Shown in pieces: positions 12,301 to 23,906 of a stretch of 64,000 nucleotides of DNA. This stretch comes from Desarmillaria ectypa. Its lineage: Eukaryota > Basidiomycota > Agaricomycetes > Agaricales > Physalacriaceae. A program made the position numbers and the translations under genes. Position 1 is the first letter of the stretch; each line of letters begins with the position of its first letter. A model generated the notes under the pieces. The model was not told the DNA's origin and ran no database searches. It saw nothing but the letters and a program-made list of their open reading frames with translations. Where the stretch lies: contig JAUDYN010000009.1 in NCBI GenBank assembly GCA_030407005.1, forward strand, positions 1,798,001 to 1,862,000, given 5' to 3'.

Positions 12301-12910
12301 TTTAAAGGATGGATTCATCCAGAATTTAAATTCTTGTCTAGGAACTTATTGAGTTGTTCTTGTTCATTTTAATTAAGTGGGTAGACTTTGCAGTCTAAGG
12401 TAGATTTCACATTAGGAACTAATTCAATGGCATGGTCCCAGGGTTTTCATTTGGGTAATTCATCAAAGCTTTCTTTAGAGAACAAATCTCTAAAGCTTTG
12501 ATACTGAGGAGGTACTAGTTCCTCAAAAGTCTTCTTTGGCTTTTCAGCATTAGCAGCCACTGTTAATTCATTTGCATGATGGATAGCTCAGAGAATGAGT
12601 TCTTCCTGCGTGTTAACTGTGAGAATGGTGAAATCATTCTCCAGTTCTTCATCCCACTGGTCTTTGTCATCAGAGTCAGGAAATAGGAGTGGATTTTTTA
12701 CACACTGGCAGCACACAAAAATCATTGATCCAGTCTTCCAGTTGATTACTGGGTTGTGGCATTTAAGCCAATTGTGACCTAAGTAAATGGTCTTGGAACC
12801 CAAGTTGGTGACTGCTAGGTCAATTCATTCAGTATGACCACCAATAGTCATTCAGAGTTCTATGAACTCAGTAATGTCACCCATCTTGTTGTGGATTCTA
12901 TCTGCATTGT
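9360..12910 (-). pseudogene. Gypsy/chromovirus pol, minus-strand copy (element M2)
   Basis: Read right to left: the end of the protease region (NKMGDITEFIEL near 12890), YLGHNWLKCHNPVINW near 12780, reverse transcriptase with YFSKLDVWWRYNNV near 12130 and TIYLNDILIF near 11940, RNase H near 11400-11500, the integrase zinc-binding and core regions near 10500-10900, a chromodomain-like segment near 9650-9800 and a second chromo-like module near 9420-9600. Many TGA stops replace Arg or Trp codons, so it cannot be expressed whole. The RT motif is YLND rather than Y-x-DD. Bases 10504-12883 match 34986-37365 inverted with no visible difference. The copy breaks off at 12910 where the LTR of another element begins. 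No protease active site or gag remains on this side. Confidence 0.85.
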
Positions 12911-13326
12911 TGTTATAATTTTTCCATTATCTTATCTTATCTGAGTCATATACATGACTCATCCATATAATCAACAGTAGCATTCATCTCGTATCAACAG
13001 ACTCACCAACTACAACCCTCATTCTCATGTCTAGCCACCCCATATTTCTCTCATTGGACCATGATCCTTCTGGATCCACCTTACTTTGACACCATTCCTG
13101 CATAGACCATACTGTTTCATCTAAATATAATGCTATACTTACAGTATATAAGTAGAGTAAACTTCACCATTGTACTCTATCTTTTAACTAAATTACAATC
13201 ATATACTTTCTATCCACATACCAAAGACTTAGCCCAAGTCTCTATATTGAGTGACTGCCCAAACATGAAGCAGCTTGAGAGACCAAAGCTTACATCCCAG
13301 GTCACATGATAGACAAGAACATAACA
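12911..13326 (+). repeat. Gypsy LTR (element N, 5' LTR)
   Basis: This 416 bp LTR starts TGTTATAATTTTTCC and ends GAACATAACA. It contains ACAGTATATAAGTAGAG near 13140 as the likely promoter. Its partner at 28540 is also 416 bp and differs mainly by transitions. The left flank is pol of M2 and the right flank of the partner is a minus-strand LTR fragment. No target duplication is visible. Confidence 0.82.
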
Positions 13327-13385
13327 TTAGTCAAAAGATAAACACTCCACTTCTCCTATGCCAGCTATAAAAGAAGCACCCACTC

Positions 13386-13508
13386 ATGACAAACAAAGAA
13401 AACTGACAAAATCCAAGAACTGTATCTCTTGGCATCGTGATCAGTGGCACCATACTTCTCACCTTCTTTACTGTTCTCATAGTATTAATATATGAGGAAG
13501 AAATCTAA
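13386..13508 (+). CDS. Small one-helix membrane ORF upstream of gag (element N)
   Basis: This 40-codon frame starts MTNKEN, contains one internal TGA (probably a former Arg codon), then a hydrophobic helix (GTILLTFFTVLIVLI) and ends YEEEI. It aligns along its whole length with the ORFs at 7332 and 29667. Its last 17 nt overlap the gag ATG at 13492 in the +1 frame. As it stands the copy is broken by the TGA. Confidence 0.5.
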
Positions 13509-15883
13509 ACCCTCCTTTGCCAAAGGTGAATCTGCTGTCCACAACTTCCACTCTGACCCCCCTGCCATCCTGAACATGACCTTCCCAAGAAGTTATCTCC
13601 TGCCCAATTGGGAAAAAGAGAGATGGTTCCACTCATCTGCCCCCGAGCCCATTTCACAATTGCCTCCTCCTCCGAGGGGACAACCGATGATGAGAGGCCC
13701 CCAACCCCAGGACCCTCAAATGCCAACACACACAATGTGCAGGCAGTTCTACTCTGGTACTGGATGGAATGACCTGCCCTCACTCCAGCCCAGGAATATG
13801 TGTGACACATTTGGGTTGAGATCGAGGATGCCCCCCCCCCTCTACCCTGGGCCCTCTCATCCCCATTCCCAACCCTCTCGCCCTACAACTCCTGCCTTTT
13901 GTCCACACAACTGACAGATACCTCTCTGCTCCCAATCCTCTTCCTCCAACAGATCCTATCATGGACCCTATCACCCCAATGATTCTGGGATAGATCGAAA
14001 CCATCCCTATAGGCCTTGGGCCCATGAAAATAACTGGCCCTGAGAAGGGACCAATTCCATCTCCTCACTCCCAGTCATCGACCTCTCTGACAAGTCTGAT
14101 GGGAAGCTCGATACCCTGACCCCACCTGCTCCCACTGCCTCTGATGAGCTGTTCAATCCAAATGGGGCAGACTACACCTGGCCCAACCTCTCTGAGGTCG
14201 ACTAAAGACTATTCAACCTCTTTAGGGCTGTCGCCTGGGAAATTCGATGTCATAACGTCGAAGCAAGAATACTCTGGGAAGAACCCAGACCCAACATGGA
14301 TGAGTGGCTGGCACTCAACCAAGGGGATCCCATCCAGGGTCCCAACCCAAATGCCACAGTTCATGCCTGAATATGCACAAACAGGGAGTGCAATATATTT
14401 TGCTCCTCCACCAGGAATATACTACCAGGGCTTCAAGCCTGAGATAAGGATGAGCAGAGGAAGTTGGAATGCTCTCTACGACAACTATGGTGACTGGAGG
14501 TCACATGAGAGGAGTAGGTTGGGACAAGGACTCAACTACAATATGTTTACCTATGATACAGGTTACTACAGGCAGGGATATGCCCAAGAACAATACGAGA
14601 ATATCCCAGACTACCCCCCTGACACCCCAGTCACAAGACCAAAACCATTGCCTGACTCGCCACCACACAGTTGGGCATGTCAACCAGGCTATCACTCTTA
14701 CTAGGGTGGCAGTCTTCTCTTCGCAGGTGTGGGAGAAGAAATGGAAGCCAAAACCATCTCTGCAGGAACCACCACTGCAGAGGCATCAAGAACTCCAGCA
14801 ATGGTGGAAGAAATCCAGCAGCAGATGAAAACCACACTGGCTGAGAAAGAGAGGCACATTGCAGAAATGCACAAAGAACTTGAAAGGGAGGAATCCACCA
14901 AAAGGATGATGATAGATTATCTCCAAGATCAGGAAAAAGGGAAAGAGCCAGATAGGGGCAAGCTGACTGAACTGCCAAGGGGTTATCTAGAGCCAAGACC
15001 AGATTGATATTTGATCCCAAGACTGCCCCCCAGCAAAGGACCTCCTGACCTGATCCCCAACCCTGTTGAAAATGCACCCACCGATGCCCTGTACTTGGGT
15101 ATCAAACCCACTCTTGTCAAAGTCCCTTCCCTATTCAAAGGGGATCATGATGACATTGAGTACTTCATAGGCAATTGCATTGCATACTTTGAAGTGTTCA
15201 GACACTATTTCCAGGTGCTATCACACCTGGTACTATTTGCGACCTCTCATTTCGAAGAGGCTGCCAAGAATTGGTGGGTCTATAAGAGACCCAAATTCTG
15301 GATTGGTGACTCCTATGACAGGACCACTGCCCACTTCCACTACCCTGACTGGGTGGACTTCATTGACATGGTCTCTCAACAATTTAGAGACCCTGCCATC
15401 GAGAAAATCCATGAAAAGTAGATGTTCGATCTTTGAATGGGAGTGCAGCCTGCCTCCCATTACTTCCAGAAACTGGAAGAAGAAGCAAAACTGGCAGGCT
15501 GATGGACCAACAAGAATGAGCATGGCGCAATGATAAAGGCTATTCATCTAGGAGTACCTTCCTCCTATACAACCTTTATCTCGAATATGGGTATCAACAT
15601 CCTGCACTTGTACCTGGAATGGAAGGAGCACATCCTCCAAATGTACAAGGAGTGCCAATGCAAGTGGGTCTTCAATCAGACCACCGGCATGCCCTGGGAC
15701 AGGCAGAAGAAGGATTCCCATCCTCAAACCCAACAGCATCTCAGTGGCAAAGCCGCCACTAGAGTGACAAGTTCCTTGGCCCCAAAGCTGACTGCTAACA
15801 TGAGTGTTAGTTAGGATGCTGGAACTGGCAGATGGATGACCTATGGAGGAGCAGGTAAGCTGATGGACATCAGTAGATGACGA
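13492..15883 (+). pseudogene. Gag of gypsy element N (decayed)
   Basis: Gag starts MRKKSKPSFAKGES inside the end of the small membrane ORF. It has a Pro/Ser-rich N-terminal part, then NGADYTWPNLSEVD near 14155, then (after a frame change near 14.3 kb) YYQGFKPEIRMSRGSWNALY, a predicted coiled coil (MKTTLAEKERHIAEMHKELE near 14825), and the capsid-type domain with FKGDHDDIEYFIGNCIAYF near 15140-15190. The C-terminal part near 15440-15820 is shared with the other copies. The zinc knuckle seen in the copies at 32.0 and 40.9 kb is absent, because a repeat starts at 15884. Stops and the frame change make it non-functional. Confidence 0.8.
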
Positions 15884-17441
15884 TGATATGCTGTCTACAC
15901 ATTCACACCTAGATTTTGCGATTTTGTAACAATACTATTGCACATCTATCCTATACTAGTGATACATAGAGGACTATAGCTGAGGCTTTGAGCTGATAGT
16001 TAAAAGCAGTAAGCAACTGGTAGAGCCAGGACTTAGATGCAACACCATTAGTGGGTTAAATCTACCAGCTGGCCAGACTAGTAACTCGAATGCTAGCAGG
16101 ACTAAGTGAAATACAGCCACTAGCAAATGAAGGATGCTACTAGCACACAAAAACCAGGAGCAGAGTACACAGATCTCGTCAAGTTCTGTCACTAGCAGCC
16201 CAGACTGGGCATAAACGCCTAAGTCAGGATAACTAGTCACATGGCAATCTTGAAACAGGACTTAGAAATAAATTAGGAATGAATTAACCTTGAGCCCAGA
16301 TCCAACTATTTCAATATAGATCTCTTATGATTGATGCTAGTGGAGCCAGACTGCATCCTCGATCATGATCAGATAGCTGTTACAGGTACCAATATCCAGA
16401 TATTCATATAACCGCGTTACTAGGGCATGTAGTTGTGCCAAGGGTGTGGAAAGACCAACTGTGGAGTCTCTAGACCGAATATTTGAAAAGAAAACAGACT
16501 AGACTGACTATTGTGTCATTATTCACCATTATTCATGACTAGCCAAGAAATCCTTACCAATATACCCTATACCCAGATGATATTTATAGTTCTGCCTCAG
16601 TAGTATATAAGTAGTGGGATGGGTGCTTGTGCAAACCAGGCAAGCCATCCCCGCAGTTGAGCCCTCACTGGTAGTAACTGGTGTCCCCAATTAAAGGCTT
16701 TTGTGCTTAACCTCGATGAAGTGATTAATAGTCGCTAAGTCGCCCATAGAATTGCATTGAATTGAAGTCCATTAGAGTCACTGTTGTGTCCTGCAAAGGT
16801 CTGGAGTGTTTTGAAGTTAGTTCAAGCAAAGTTCTCGGAGTTATAGTTTATTCTTAGGCCAAGAGTGCCACTAGTTAGCCAAGAGTGCAGCTAGTCAAGT
16901 GTTTATCACTTGTAGGAAGCAGTATAGGGCCAAGAGTGCCATCAGTTTATTCTTAGGCCAAGAGTGCCACTAGTCAGCCAAGAGTGCAACTGGTCAAGTG
17001 TTTATCACTTGTAGGAAGCAGTATAGGGCCAAGAGTGCCATCAGTTTATTCTTAGGCCAAGAGTGCCACTAGTCAGCCAAGAGTGCAACTGGTCAAGTGT
17101 TTATCACTTGTAGGAAGCAGTATAGGGCCAAGAGCGCCACCAGTCTGAAGCCGTTTCAGTCAGAACGAGCACAGTAGCTCAAACCAAGTCACTCTTATCT
17201 AATTGTGTCTTACCCACCCCACTAGTACGAGTAGTACTTTGTATAAACTCACTAGTAACGAATAAAACGTCTTAAAGACAATTGTACTTGATTATTGAAG
17301 TCTGCAGAGTGCTTCCATCGTACTCGAAACTGCCCGAATTCAATATTGGTGATTAAGTGTAGAGTAGTAAGAGGTTTAGTGTGATTGGTGTTCATTGCCA
17401 TTCCCTAATTCTTTTGTCACTCGCCGTTACCAAGCACATCA
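15884..17441 (+). repeat. Long LTR-like repeat X, copy 1 (1558 bp)
   Basis: The repeat starts TGATATGC and ends CACATCA (TG...CA). It carries a TATATAAGTAG box near 16605 followed by a GC-richer leader. Two other copies in this window (33330-34789 and the split copy at 18026/24014) align end to end. The simplest reading is a solo LTR of a retroelement family whose internal part is not present here; a non-autonomous element is possible. Open frames inside it are not conserved in a way that suggests protein. Its two flanks are not adjacent in related gag sequences: about 0.9 kb including the zinc knuckle is missing across it. Confidence 0.7.
16848..17144 (+). repeat. Tandem repeat, 3 x 99 bp, inside repeat X copy 1
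   Basis: Three units begin at 16848, 16947 and 17046 with TTATTCTTAGGCCAAGAGTG. Each contains CACTTGTAGGAAGCAGTATA. Copy 2 of repeat X has two units (from 34295) and the split copy has one (from 24527), and the copy lengths differ accordingly. Confidence 0.85.
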
Positions 17442-18025
17442 CCGAGTCTAATCCCCTCTCAGGATTGTTCAGGTTCTGAAAGCAACCCAAGCCAAAGAAT
17501 AGGAGGAAGCTGCTAGCACCCAGGCAGTAAAAAGAGGGTATGGTAACAGAACCACCACCATTGTCAAAGTACTCAATGAGGAAGATGATACTGCCTTTAG
17601 ACTATAGCAAGCAAAAAAATCCAAAGTCAGTATCCCAACACCTGAAATCCTGCCTAACAAGGGGGTACTGAATTCTGAAGTCCTGCCAGTCATGGGGGCA
17701 CCAAATCATGTAGGGTACAAACCATTCAGAGTAGATTGGACTCTATGCACTATCTGAAGTACCAAAAACCCAGCTATTGCAAAGGCTGTTCTTTCCACTT
17801 GGGTTCATCCCAAATGACTTGGAGAGATAACTGATGAGCTCATACAGAGCTTAAACACTGAAGAGAGTTTGGCATGTGAGCAACTCTATGAACTTCATGA
17901 ACCAATCCAGTATATCTGTGGAACCAAGAGCTCAGGCTGAGATTTCTTGGTGGATATCCAGCTTTCTCCCTGCATGGAAAAGAAGATCCTGACAACCTGA
18001 GCATTGTTGGATAGCAGCTGCATGG
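17442..18025 (+). pseudogene. Gag-pol middle fragment of element N
   Basis: This piece corresponds to the linker and pre-protease part of the related element at about 41.7-42.2 kb. It has TQAVKRG near 17520, then IVKVLNEEDDTAF near 17560, then the segment leading to the protease. It ends at the DSGCTGSS-type protease site (DSSC remains near 18010), which is split by repeat X copy 3. Several TGA/TAG stops are present. Confidence 0.6.
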
Positions 18026-18473
18026 TGATATGCCATCTATGCATTCACACCTAGATTTTGCGATTTTGTAACAATACTATTGCATATCTATTCTATACTA
18101 GTGATACATAGAGGACTATAACTGAGGCTTCGAGCTGATAGTTAAAAGCAGTAAGCAACTGATAGAGCCAGGACTTAGATGCAACACTATTAGTGGGTTA
18201 AATCTACCAGCTGGCCAGACTAGTAACTCGAATGCTAGCAGGACTAAGTGAAATACAGCCACTAGCAAATGAAGGATGCTACTAGCACACAAAACCCAGG
18301 AGCAGAGTACACAGATCTCATGAAGTTCTATCACTAGCAGCCCAGACTGGGCATAAATGTCTAAGTCAAAATAACTAGTCATATAGCAATCTTGAAACAA
18401 GACTTAGAAATAAATTAGGAATGGATTAACCTTGAGCTCAGATCTGACTACTGCGATATAGATCTCTTATGAT
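18026..18473 (+). repeat. Long LTR-like repeat X, copy 3, left part
   Basis: It starts TGATATGCC and follows copies 1 and 2 until CTCTTATGAT near 18473, where the Ngaro-like element begins. The rest of the copy resumes at 24014. Together the two parts are about 1361 bp, one 99-bp unit shorter than copy 2. The repeat lies in the protease site of element N. CATGG (left) and ACAGG (right) are compatible with a mutated 5-bp target duplication. Confidence 0.75.
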
Positions 18474-18475
18474 CA

Positions 18476-18733
18476 GGTTTAGATGTAGTTTACACAAGGG
18501 TAATTGTCAAGTGAGTACCCATGTACTGATGCTCACCCACTCCACTCATGTGTCTCCACCTCTCAGGCCAAAAGCAAGACACAAATCCTCTCCACCTTTT
18601 GCATTAGCAAGGCTGCAAGCAAGAAGGACAATGTGCATGAATCATTGCTATACCAATGCTTCCCACATCCCCCTCACTCTCCACCTAACTCAGGTCGCAA
18701 GCGAGTCTATATTCCCTCTGCCTTTGAGGCTGC
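18476..18733 (+). repeat. Ngaro split repeat A1
   Basis: This 258 bp repeat starts GGTTTAGATGTAG. It matches A2 at 23611-23868, same length, with mostly transition differences. Confidence 0.85.
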
Positions 18734-19016
18734 AAGTGAGGAGAATATAAGTGAGTTGAACTCCCACTCTTATCTTGACAGCACTTAGTAACTCCCACCA
18801 GATAGGTCGCAAGCGGAGTCAGAGCATATTTGATTTAGTGACAACACCTGGTGAGTAGGGGGAAATGGAGAGACCAGCCTCTCTCCATTGTGCCCTCACT
18901 GTCTCATCAGGTATGATCCAATATTCTCTCTCTGTTGCTTAGTTCTCACTGCCTTGGTAGTTTACATCTTTACTTAAATATTGCTCATATCCCATCTTTA
19001 AAAAACTCAATTTGAT

Positions 19017-20372
19017 ATGTCTTATGGCCCCCCAGCAGATGGACAAACTGCTCAACAGACCAACAGACAGCTGTGGAGGCTATGGGAGGAGAACAGGAGG
19101 AAAGACCCTCATGCAGAGACTTGAGCCAATGCCCAATGAGAGCTACAGCAATATGTCCAACAGTTCATTGATGGGACTATCAGCAAGGGTGTGGCTGCAG
19201 CCCAAATCACCCTGCACCTTTACCAAGTCTGCATCTGCCATGGATTCCTGGATGACCCTGCACAACTTGAACCTTAGCTCACACAACTTGACTCCCATGA
19301 GAGGCAAGTCACTGATGCAGCAGCTCAGGGTCATCATATCCAAGGATCTGACAGTGAGAGTGAGGACCTTGCAGGAGAGGCTCACAGATGAGATGGCCAT
19401 CAGGATGGATGGCAAAACAGTAGGGAGCACTCATATCAGGGAGGGAGACAGTCATCCTCCCCCAATTGAGACTGAGGACATCTCAATGATAGGAGGCGAT
19501 GAGGTCAGACCTCTCATTCCCACACTCAGAGCTCATCCAGCTCTGAAGAGAACTCTAATAGACAGGATAAAGGTCGCACCAACAAATACCCAGAACTTGA
19601 CCACAGCTTACTCAGCTGGGAAGTTGAACACATTCTCACCAATGCTACACTCTCTGAGGAACATAGATATGTTCAGAAGCGACTTGAAAACTATTCTTGA
19701 AATCCCAGAGAAGCCTTCTGCATCCTCTCTAACATATTCAACAGACCTACATTCACAGACACTGGCTATAAGTCAATTCTGGCTGACACTGCCATCAACT
19801 TTGATGAGATACTCAGCAATTTCCACTCCACTGAAATTACCAGTACATCTTCTCACACACTTGCAACTGAACTCATCCTTCAGTTGCCATCCAAAAAGCC
19901 AGCCACTAAGGTCAAGAACTATGGTCAGTGGATCCAAGTGTGGAACCTGTTCGAGAGAGCAGTTGCTTATGTATTTGAAGGGAGAGAGGCAGAACTCTGC
20001 ACTTACTATAAGTACATCAATGACCTTTTCTCAGTCTATGATGTGTCAATGCATGAACAAGTCATCGCATATGATAGAGCAATTTGGAACTTCATCACAA
20101 TATGCCAAGACATTCTATTCAGTGACATCCAAAAATTCCAACATCTCAAGACTGCTCATCTCGAGACTGGAGGCACTGCCTATGCAACTCCATCTGCAGG
20201 CACTGGAGGGAGTAGCCCAAGAAAATGTTGATGCAATGAAGAGAAGATCTGTAGGAATTGGAATGCTGGAAGGTGCAACTCAGACATCTATCACTACAAG
20301 CATATATGCACTATATGCAAGTCAACTGAACACCTAAAGCAGTCATGCCCAAAGCATGCAGGAAAGTCAACC
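19017..20372 (+). pseudogene. Ngaro ORF1 (Gag-like, zinc-finger C-terminus)
   Basis: The true frame starts MSYGPPADGQTAQQ at 19017. It continues through TGA-interrupted text with VEHILTNATLSEEHRYVQKR near 19625, KVKNYGQWIQVWNLFERAVA near 19910 and YYKYINDLFSVYD near 20005. It ends in a Cys/His cluster: C-R-N-W-N near 20255, C-N-S-D, then HICTICKS and SCPKH near 20355. The cluster resembles the CCCH-like finger of mushroom tyrosine-recombinase elements. At least five in-frame stops are present. A 441-codon open frame overlapping it is the wrong frame. Confidence 0.65.
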
Positions 20373-20397
20373 TGAGCTAACTGCTAGGTGAACTGAC

Positions 20398-22419
20398 ATG
20401 TTATGCTTTATGGAGGCTGCCAACACAAATGTTAACTGGATGGCACTGCGAGAGGAGAGTCTGGAAGAATCTGCCATGAGTTGGTGTGACTATGATGAGA
20501 TGGAATTAGTGGATACCCCAAGCAAAGATTATACCAGCTATTTACCTTGCTTCATGAGAGGATATGCTTGGTGGGATCCTATATGGTTTGAAAGCAGAAC
20601 AGTGCACTATACAGAGATAGATGACCCTCTACCATGTCCATCTGAATATGAGCTCCAGAATCTTACAGCACTGCATACAATCAAAGTAAACCCTCACCTG
20701 TTCAATGTAACTATGCCAATTGACATTGACCACCTTGCATCCCTCTTGATATCCCATCCAAACACTCCATTTGTTGACTCAGTCATGACTGCATTGTGTG
20801 AAGGGTTTTGGCCATGGGCAAACACCCAGTATGACTCTGGGTACCCAGCCACTTGGGACAACTCCTGGGCATCTCCTCCATCAGTAAGAGAACAAGACTT
20901 CTTGACTAGTCAGCAAGACTTGGAAGTCAAAAAAGAGAGATTCTCCCCTACCTTTGGTTCTGATCTCTTACTGGGAATGTATAGCACACCCATAATCACA
21001 GTACCAAAGCCACATTCAGATGACCTTAGGCTCATCTCGCACCAGAGCTGTAGGACCTTCAGTCAGAATAGCATGATAGACAAGAACAGTACTTGTGGAC
21101 CTCATATGGACACCCTACACTAATTCCTGCCCTCACTCCTACACTTTTATCATGTTCATGGTAATGTGTGGCTTGTTCTCTGGAAGTCGAATGTAAGTGA
21201 GGCCTTTTGCCACCTACCTATGCACCCATTATGGCAGATCAAGCAAGTGACGACTACAAATATACTAACATGTGATGAGATCAGCAGAGGTATCAACAGA
21301 AGTGACCTACAGCACAATATAGACTGGAGGAGTTCATTTGGCAGTTGTGGATCACCTAGGAACTGGGCATCAGTAATGGGCCTAGTCATATGGGTTGCCA
21401 TTTACATCAAGCTCCTACTCAACATTTTTTGCTATATGGATGATACATATGGATGGGAGATAGAGAGACAGCTCACCTGGTATGATCCTTATGACTGTCT
21501 CCTTCCCATAAAGCAAGTGAAATTCCTTCGACTCCTAGATGATCTGGGTATCCCTCACAAAGATAAAAAACAAGTATGGGGGGCAATCCTGATGATTATC
21601 AGGTTCCTAATTGATATCAATGCTATGACAGTCACACTGCCAGCTGACTCCAAGGCTGAGCTCATTGCTGCAGTATGTGATTTCATTGACTTATCATCTA
21701 GATATCACACTCTACAGGAGTGGAACCAGTTGGCAGGGTGGATCAACTGGTCACTCAATGTTTTCTCACTTCTAAAGCTGGCATTATGTCATATGTACAT
21801 AAAGATCTCTGAAAAGAACCAAGCCTACAAGTCCATATACCTCAACAATGCAGTGAAGGCAGACCTTACTTGATTCCTCAAGCATGTAGAGAAATCAGAT
21901 AGAGTGTTCCTTTTTGATGCGATCAACTGGGATGCATATATGCAGACCAATCTCACCATCTATTGTGATGCATGCCTAGCTGGTATAGGCTTCTGGATAC
22001 CCGAGCTGCTGCTGGGTTTCTCTGTGCCCGTTCCTGGCCACACTCTGAAGGATACCATCTTTTTTTGGAAAGCTCTGTGTGTCATCTCAGCACTATGCTA
22101 GTTCTGTGAGACCATGAGATCTGATCTCACACTTACACAATGGCTCTGTGTATCCATTCACACAGACAATCAGAATACAGTTGACCTGTTTGATTCACTC
22201 CAGGCCCTTCCCTCATACAATCATCTGCTGCACTATGTGATTGATCTTCTCCTTGACCACAATGTTGATCTTCATATCTTACATATCCCTGGGTCAGAAA
22301 ATGGCATTGCTGATGCCCTCTCCCACTCCAGATTCGATGATGCACTCAACCTTGAGCCTTGGCTCTCAATACAACTATTCACACCCCCTCAAGATGTGCT
22401 GGGGGCAATGGAAAAATGA
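20398..22419 (+). pseudogene. Ngaro reverse transcriptase - RNase H
   Basis: One reading frame runs throughout, interrupted by stops near 21121, 21871 and 22099. N-terminal linker blocks include FVDSVMTALCEGFWPWANTQ near 20770. The RT blocks are FGSDLLLGMYSTPIITVPKP near 20960, VLWKSNVSEAFCHLPMHPLW near 21172 and the catalytic FCYMDDTYGWE near 21430. RNase H follows: YCDACLAGIGFWIP near 21963, IHTDNQNTVDLFD near 22156, then HIPGSENGIADALS near 22290. The order and spacing match the RT-RH of fungal DIRS/Ngaro-type elements. The MDD residues are intact, unlike the gypsy copies here, but the stops prevent a full product. Confidence 0.85.
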
Positions 22420-22429
22420 TTCACATCTC

Positions 22430-23429
22430 CCATACAGCCAGGCAACCCCCTCGCAGTGCCTGGTCTCTTGATGAGCTCATTCATCATTGATCAATCACGT
22501 TAGGCCTTGCACTTAATACCTCATCACAGTCAACATACTTATCAGCCCTCAACTCCTACCTAATATTCTGCACCCTCCACAACTTCCCTATCGAACCAAC
22601 TGCTAACACCCTTAGTTTCTTTGTGGTGTACATGTCACATTACATTGAACCTTGCTCTGTTAGCAGTTATCTCTCAGGAATAGTGAGCCAACTCGAACCT
22701 TACTTTCCCAACATTTGCACAATGAGGAATGGAATGCTCGTGAAGCAAACACTGAAGGGATGTATGCACCTTTGAAGTAAGCTCATTCATTGAAAACAAC
22801 CACTATCCTGGGACCACCTTTGCCTTGCACAAGCACAGTTACTGGCCATGCCCTCACATGACAACCTTCTCTTTGCTGCCATGCTCTTCACTGGCTTCTA
22901 CAGGCTTCTCCACCTTGGCAAGATAGCTGTGCCTGACAACTCTAACCTGCATAACACATGCAAGTACTCACAGTGTACATCAGTAGAATGGATCCCTGAA
23001 GGATTCGCCTTCTGGATCCCTACTCACAAGACAGACTCGACATTCAAAGGGAGCCGCATTATTATCCCAACCAAGACCGATGACACTATCAACCCTGTCC
23101 ACCTTTTTCAAAGGTACCTGAGGAGCCAGGACAACGTCTTCCCTCTGCACCCTTTCCTATGGACCCATAGCTCTGGGAAATCACCATCAAGGTCCTGGTT
23201 CATCCATTGTCTTCACAAACTAGTACCCAACACCAATGTTGCAGGATAATCACTATGTGCTGGAGGCACCATAGTCCTTGCTGAAGATGGTGTCTCTCCA
23301 CACCTCATCCAAGCCACTGGTCGGTGGACCTCCAAGACCTTTCAAATCTATATCCAAAAAAATCCCATCATCCTGCAAGCCCTGCTGTACAACTACAGGC
23401 ATGGTTCTAACCCTCTTGCATTAGCATGA
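22430..23429 (+). pseudogene. Ngaro tyrosine recombinase
   Basis: The recombinase reads in a different frame from RT. The N-terminal SAM-like part has LGLALNTSSQSTYLSALNSY near 22502 and SSYLSGIVSQLEPYFP near 22660. The catalytic domain starts with LFTGFYRLLHLGKIAVPDN near 22887, carrying the first catalytic Arg. The second box should read GHSLRAGG but here is G-stop-S-L-C-A-G-G near 23246. The Arg is Cys by a CGT to TGT-type change, and a stop replaces the His. The GRW box and the nucleophile region FQIYIQKNP follow near 23320-23360. The loss of box-II residues makes the enzyme inactive. The product would integrate a circular DNA copy without staggered cuts. Confidence 0.8.
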
Positions 23430-23503
23430 TCCATCTTGATCTCAATCCTTTCTTCTTTTATCACTCCTTCCAGTCCCTCCTCTTTCCTTCCATTAGCATC
23501 TTA

Positions 23504-23610
23504 GCAACTCATACATGGTGCAATCCACCTGGGTCCCTCTCACTATGTGGGGGGGGCCTGTTCCTTGGCTACACTTGCTCTCAGTCAGCCAAACTCGAAA
23601 TGATTGGTTG
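23504..23610 (+). repeat. Ngaro split repeat B1
   Basis: This 107 bp repeat runs from GCAACTCATACATGG to GATTGGTTG and directly adjoins A2. Its partner is B2 at 23907-24013. Confidence 0.85.
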
Positions 23611-23868
23611 GGTTTAGACATAGTTTACACAAGGGTAATCATCAAGTGAGTACCCACATACTAATGCTCACTCACTCCACTCATGTGTCTCCACCTCTCA
23701 GGCCAAAAGTGAGACACAAATTCTCTCTGCCTTTTGCATTAGCAAGGCTGCAAGCAAGAAGGACAATGTGCATGAATTGTTGCTATACCAATGCTTCCCA
23801 CATCCCCCTCACTCTCCACCTAACTCAGGTCGCAAGCGAGTCTATATTTCCTCCACCTTTGAGGCTGC
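23611..23868 (+). repeat. Ngaro split repeat A2
   Basis: This 258 bp partner of A1 (18476) starts GGTTTAGACATAG and follows B1 with no gap. Confidence 0.85.
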
Positions 23869-23906
23869 GCTATGCCACATAGCTACATCATTTGTATTCC
23901 CACCCT

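Noticed and set aside
15974..16240. Minus-strand hydrophobic ORF repeated in all X copies (also 18116-18400 and 33420-33686)
   Set aside because: It recurs only because the repeat itself recurs. It lies antisense in an LTR-like sequence, and the differences between copies do not favour silent changes.
19012..20337. Longest open frame in the repeat island (441 codons)
   Set aside because: It overlaps the Ngaro Gag-like region in another frame. The frame starting at 19017 carries the coherent protein text and the Cys/His finger, despite its stops, so the 441-codon frame is a by-product of composition.
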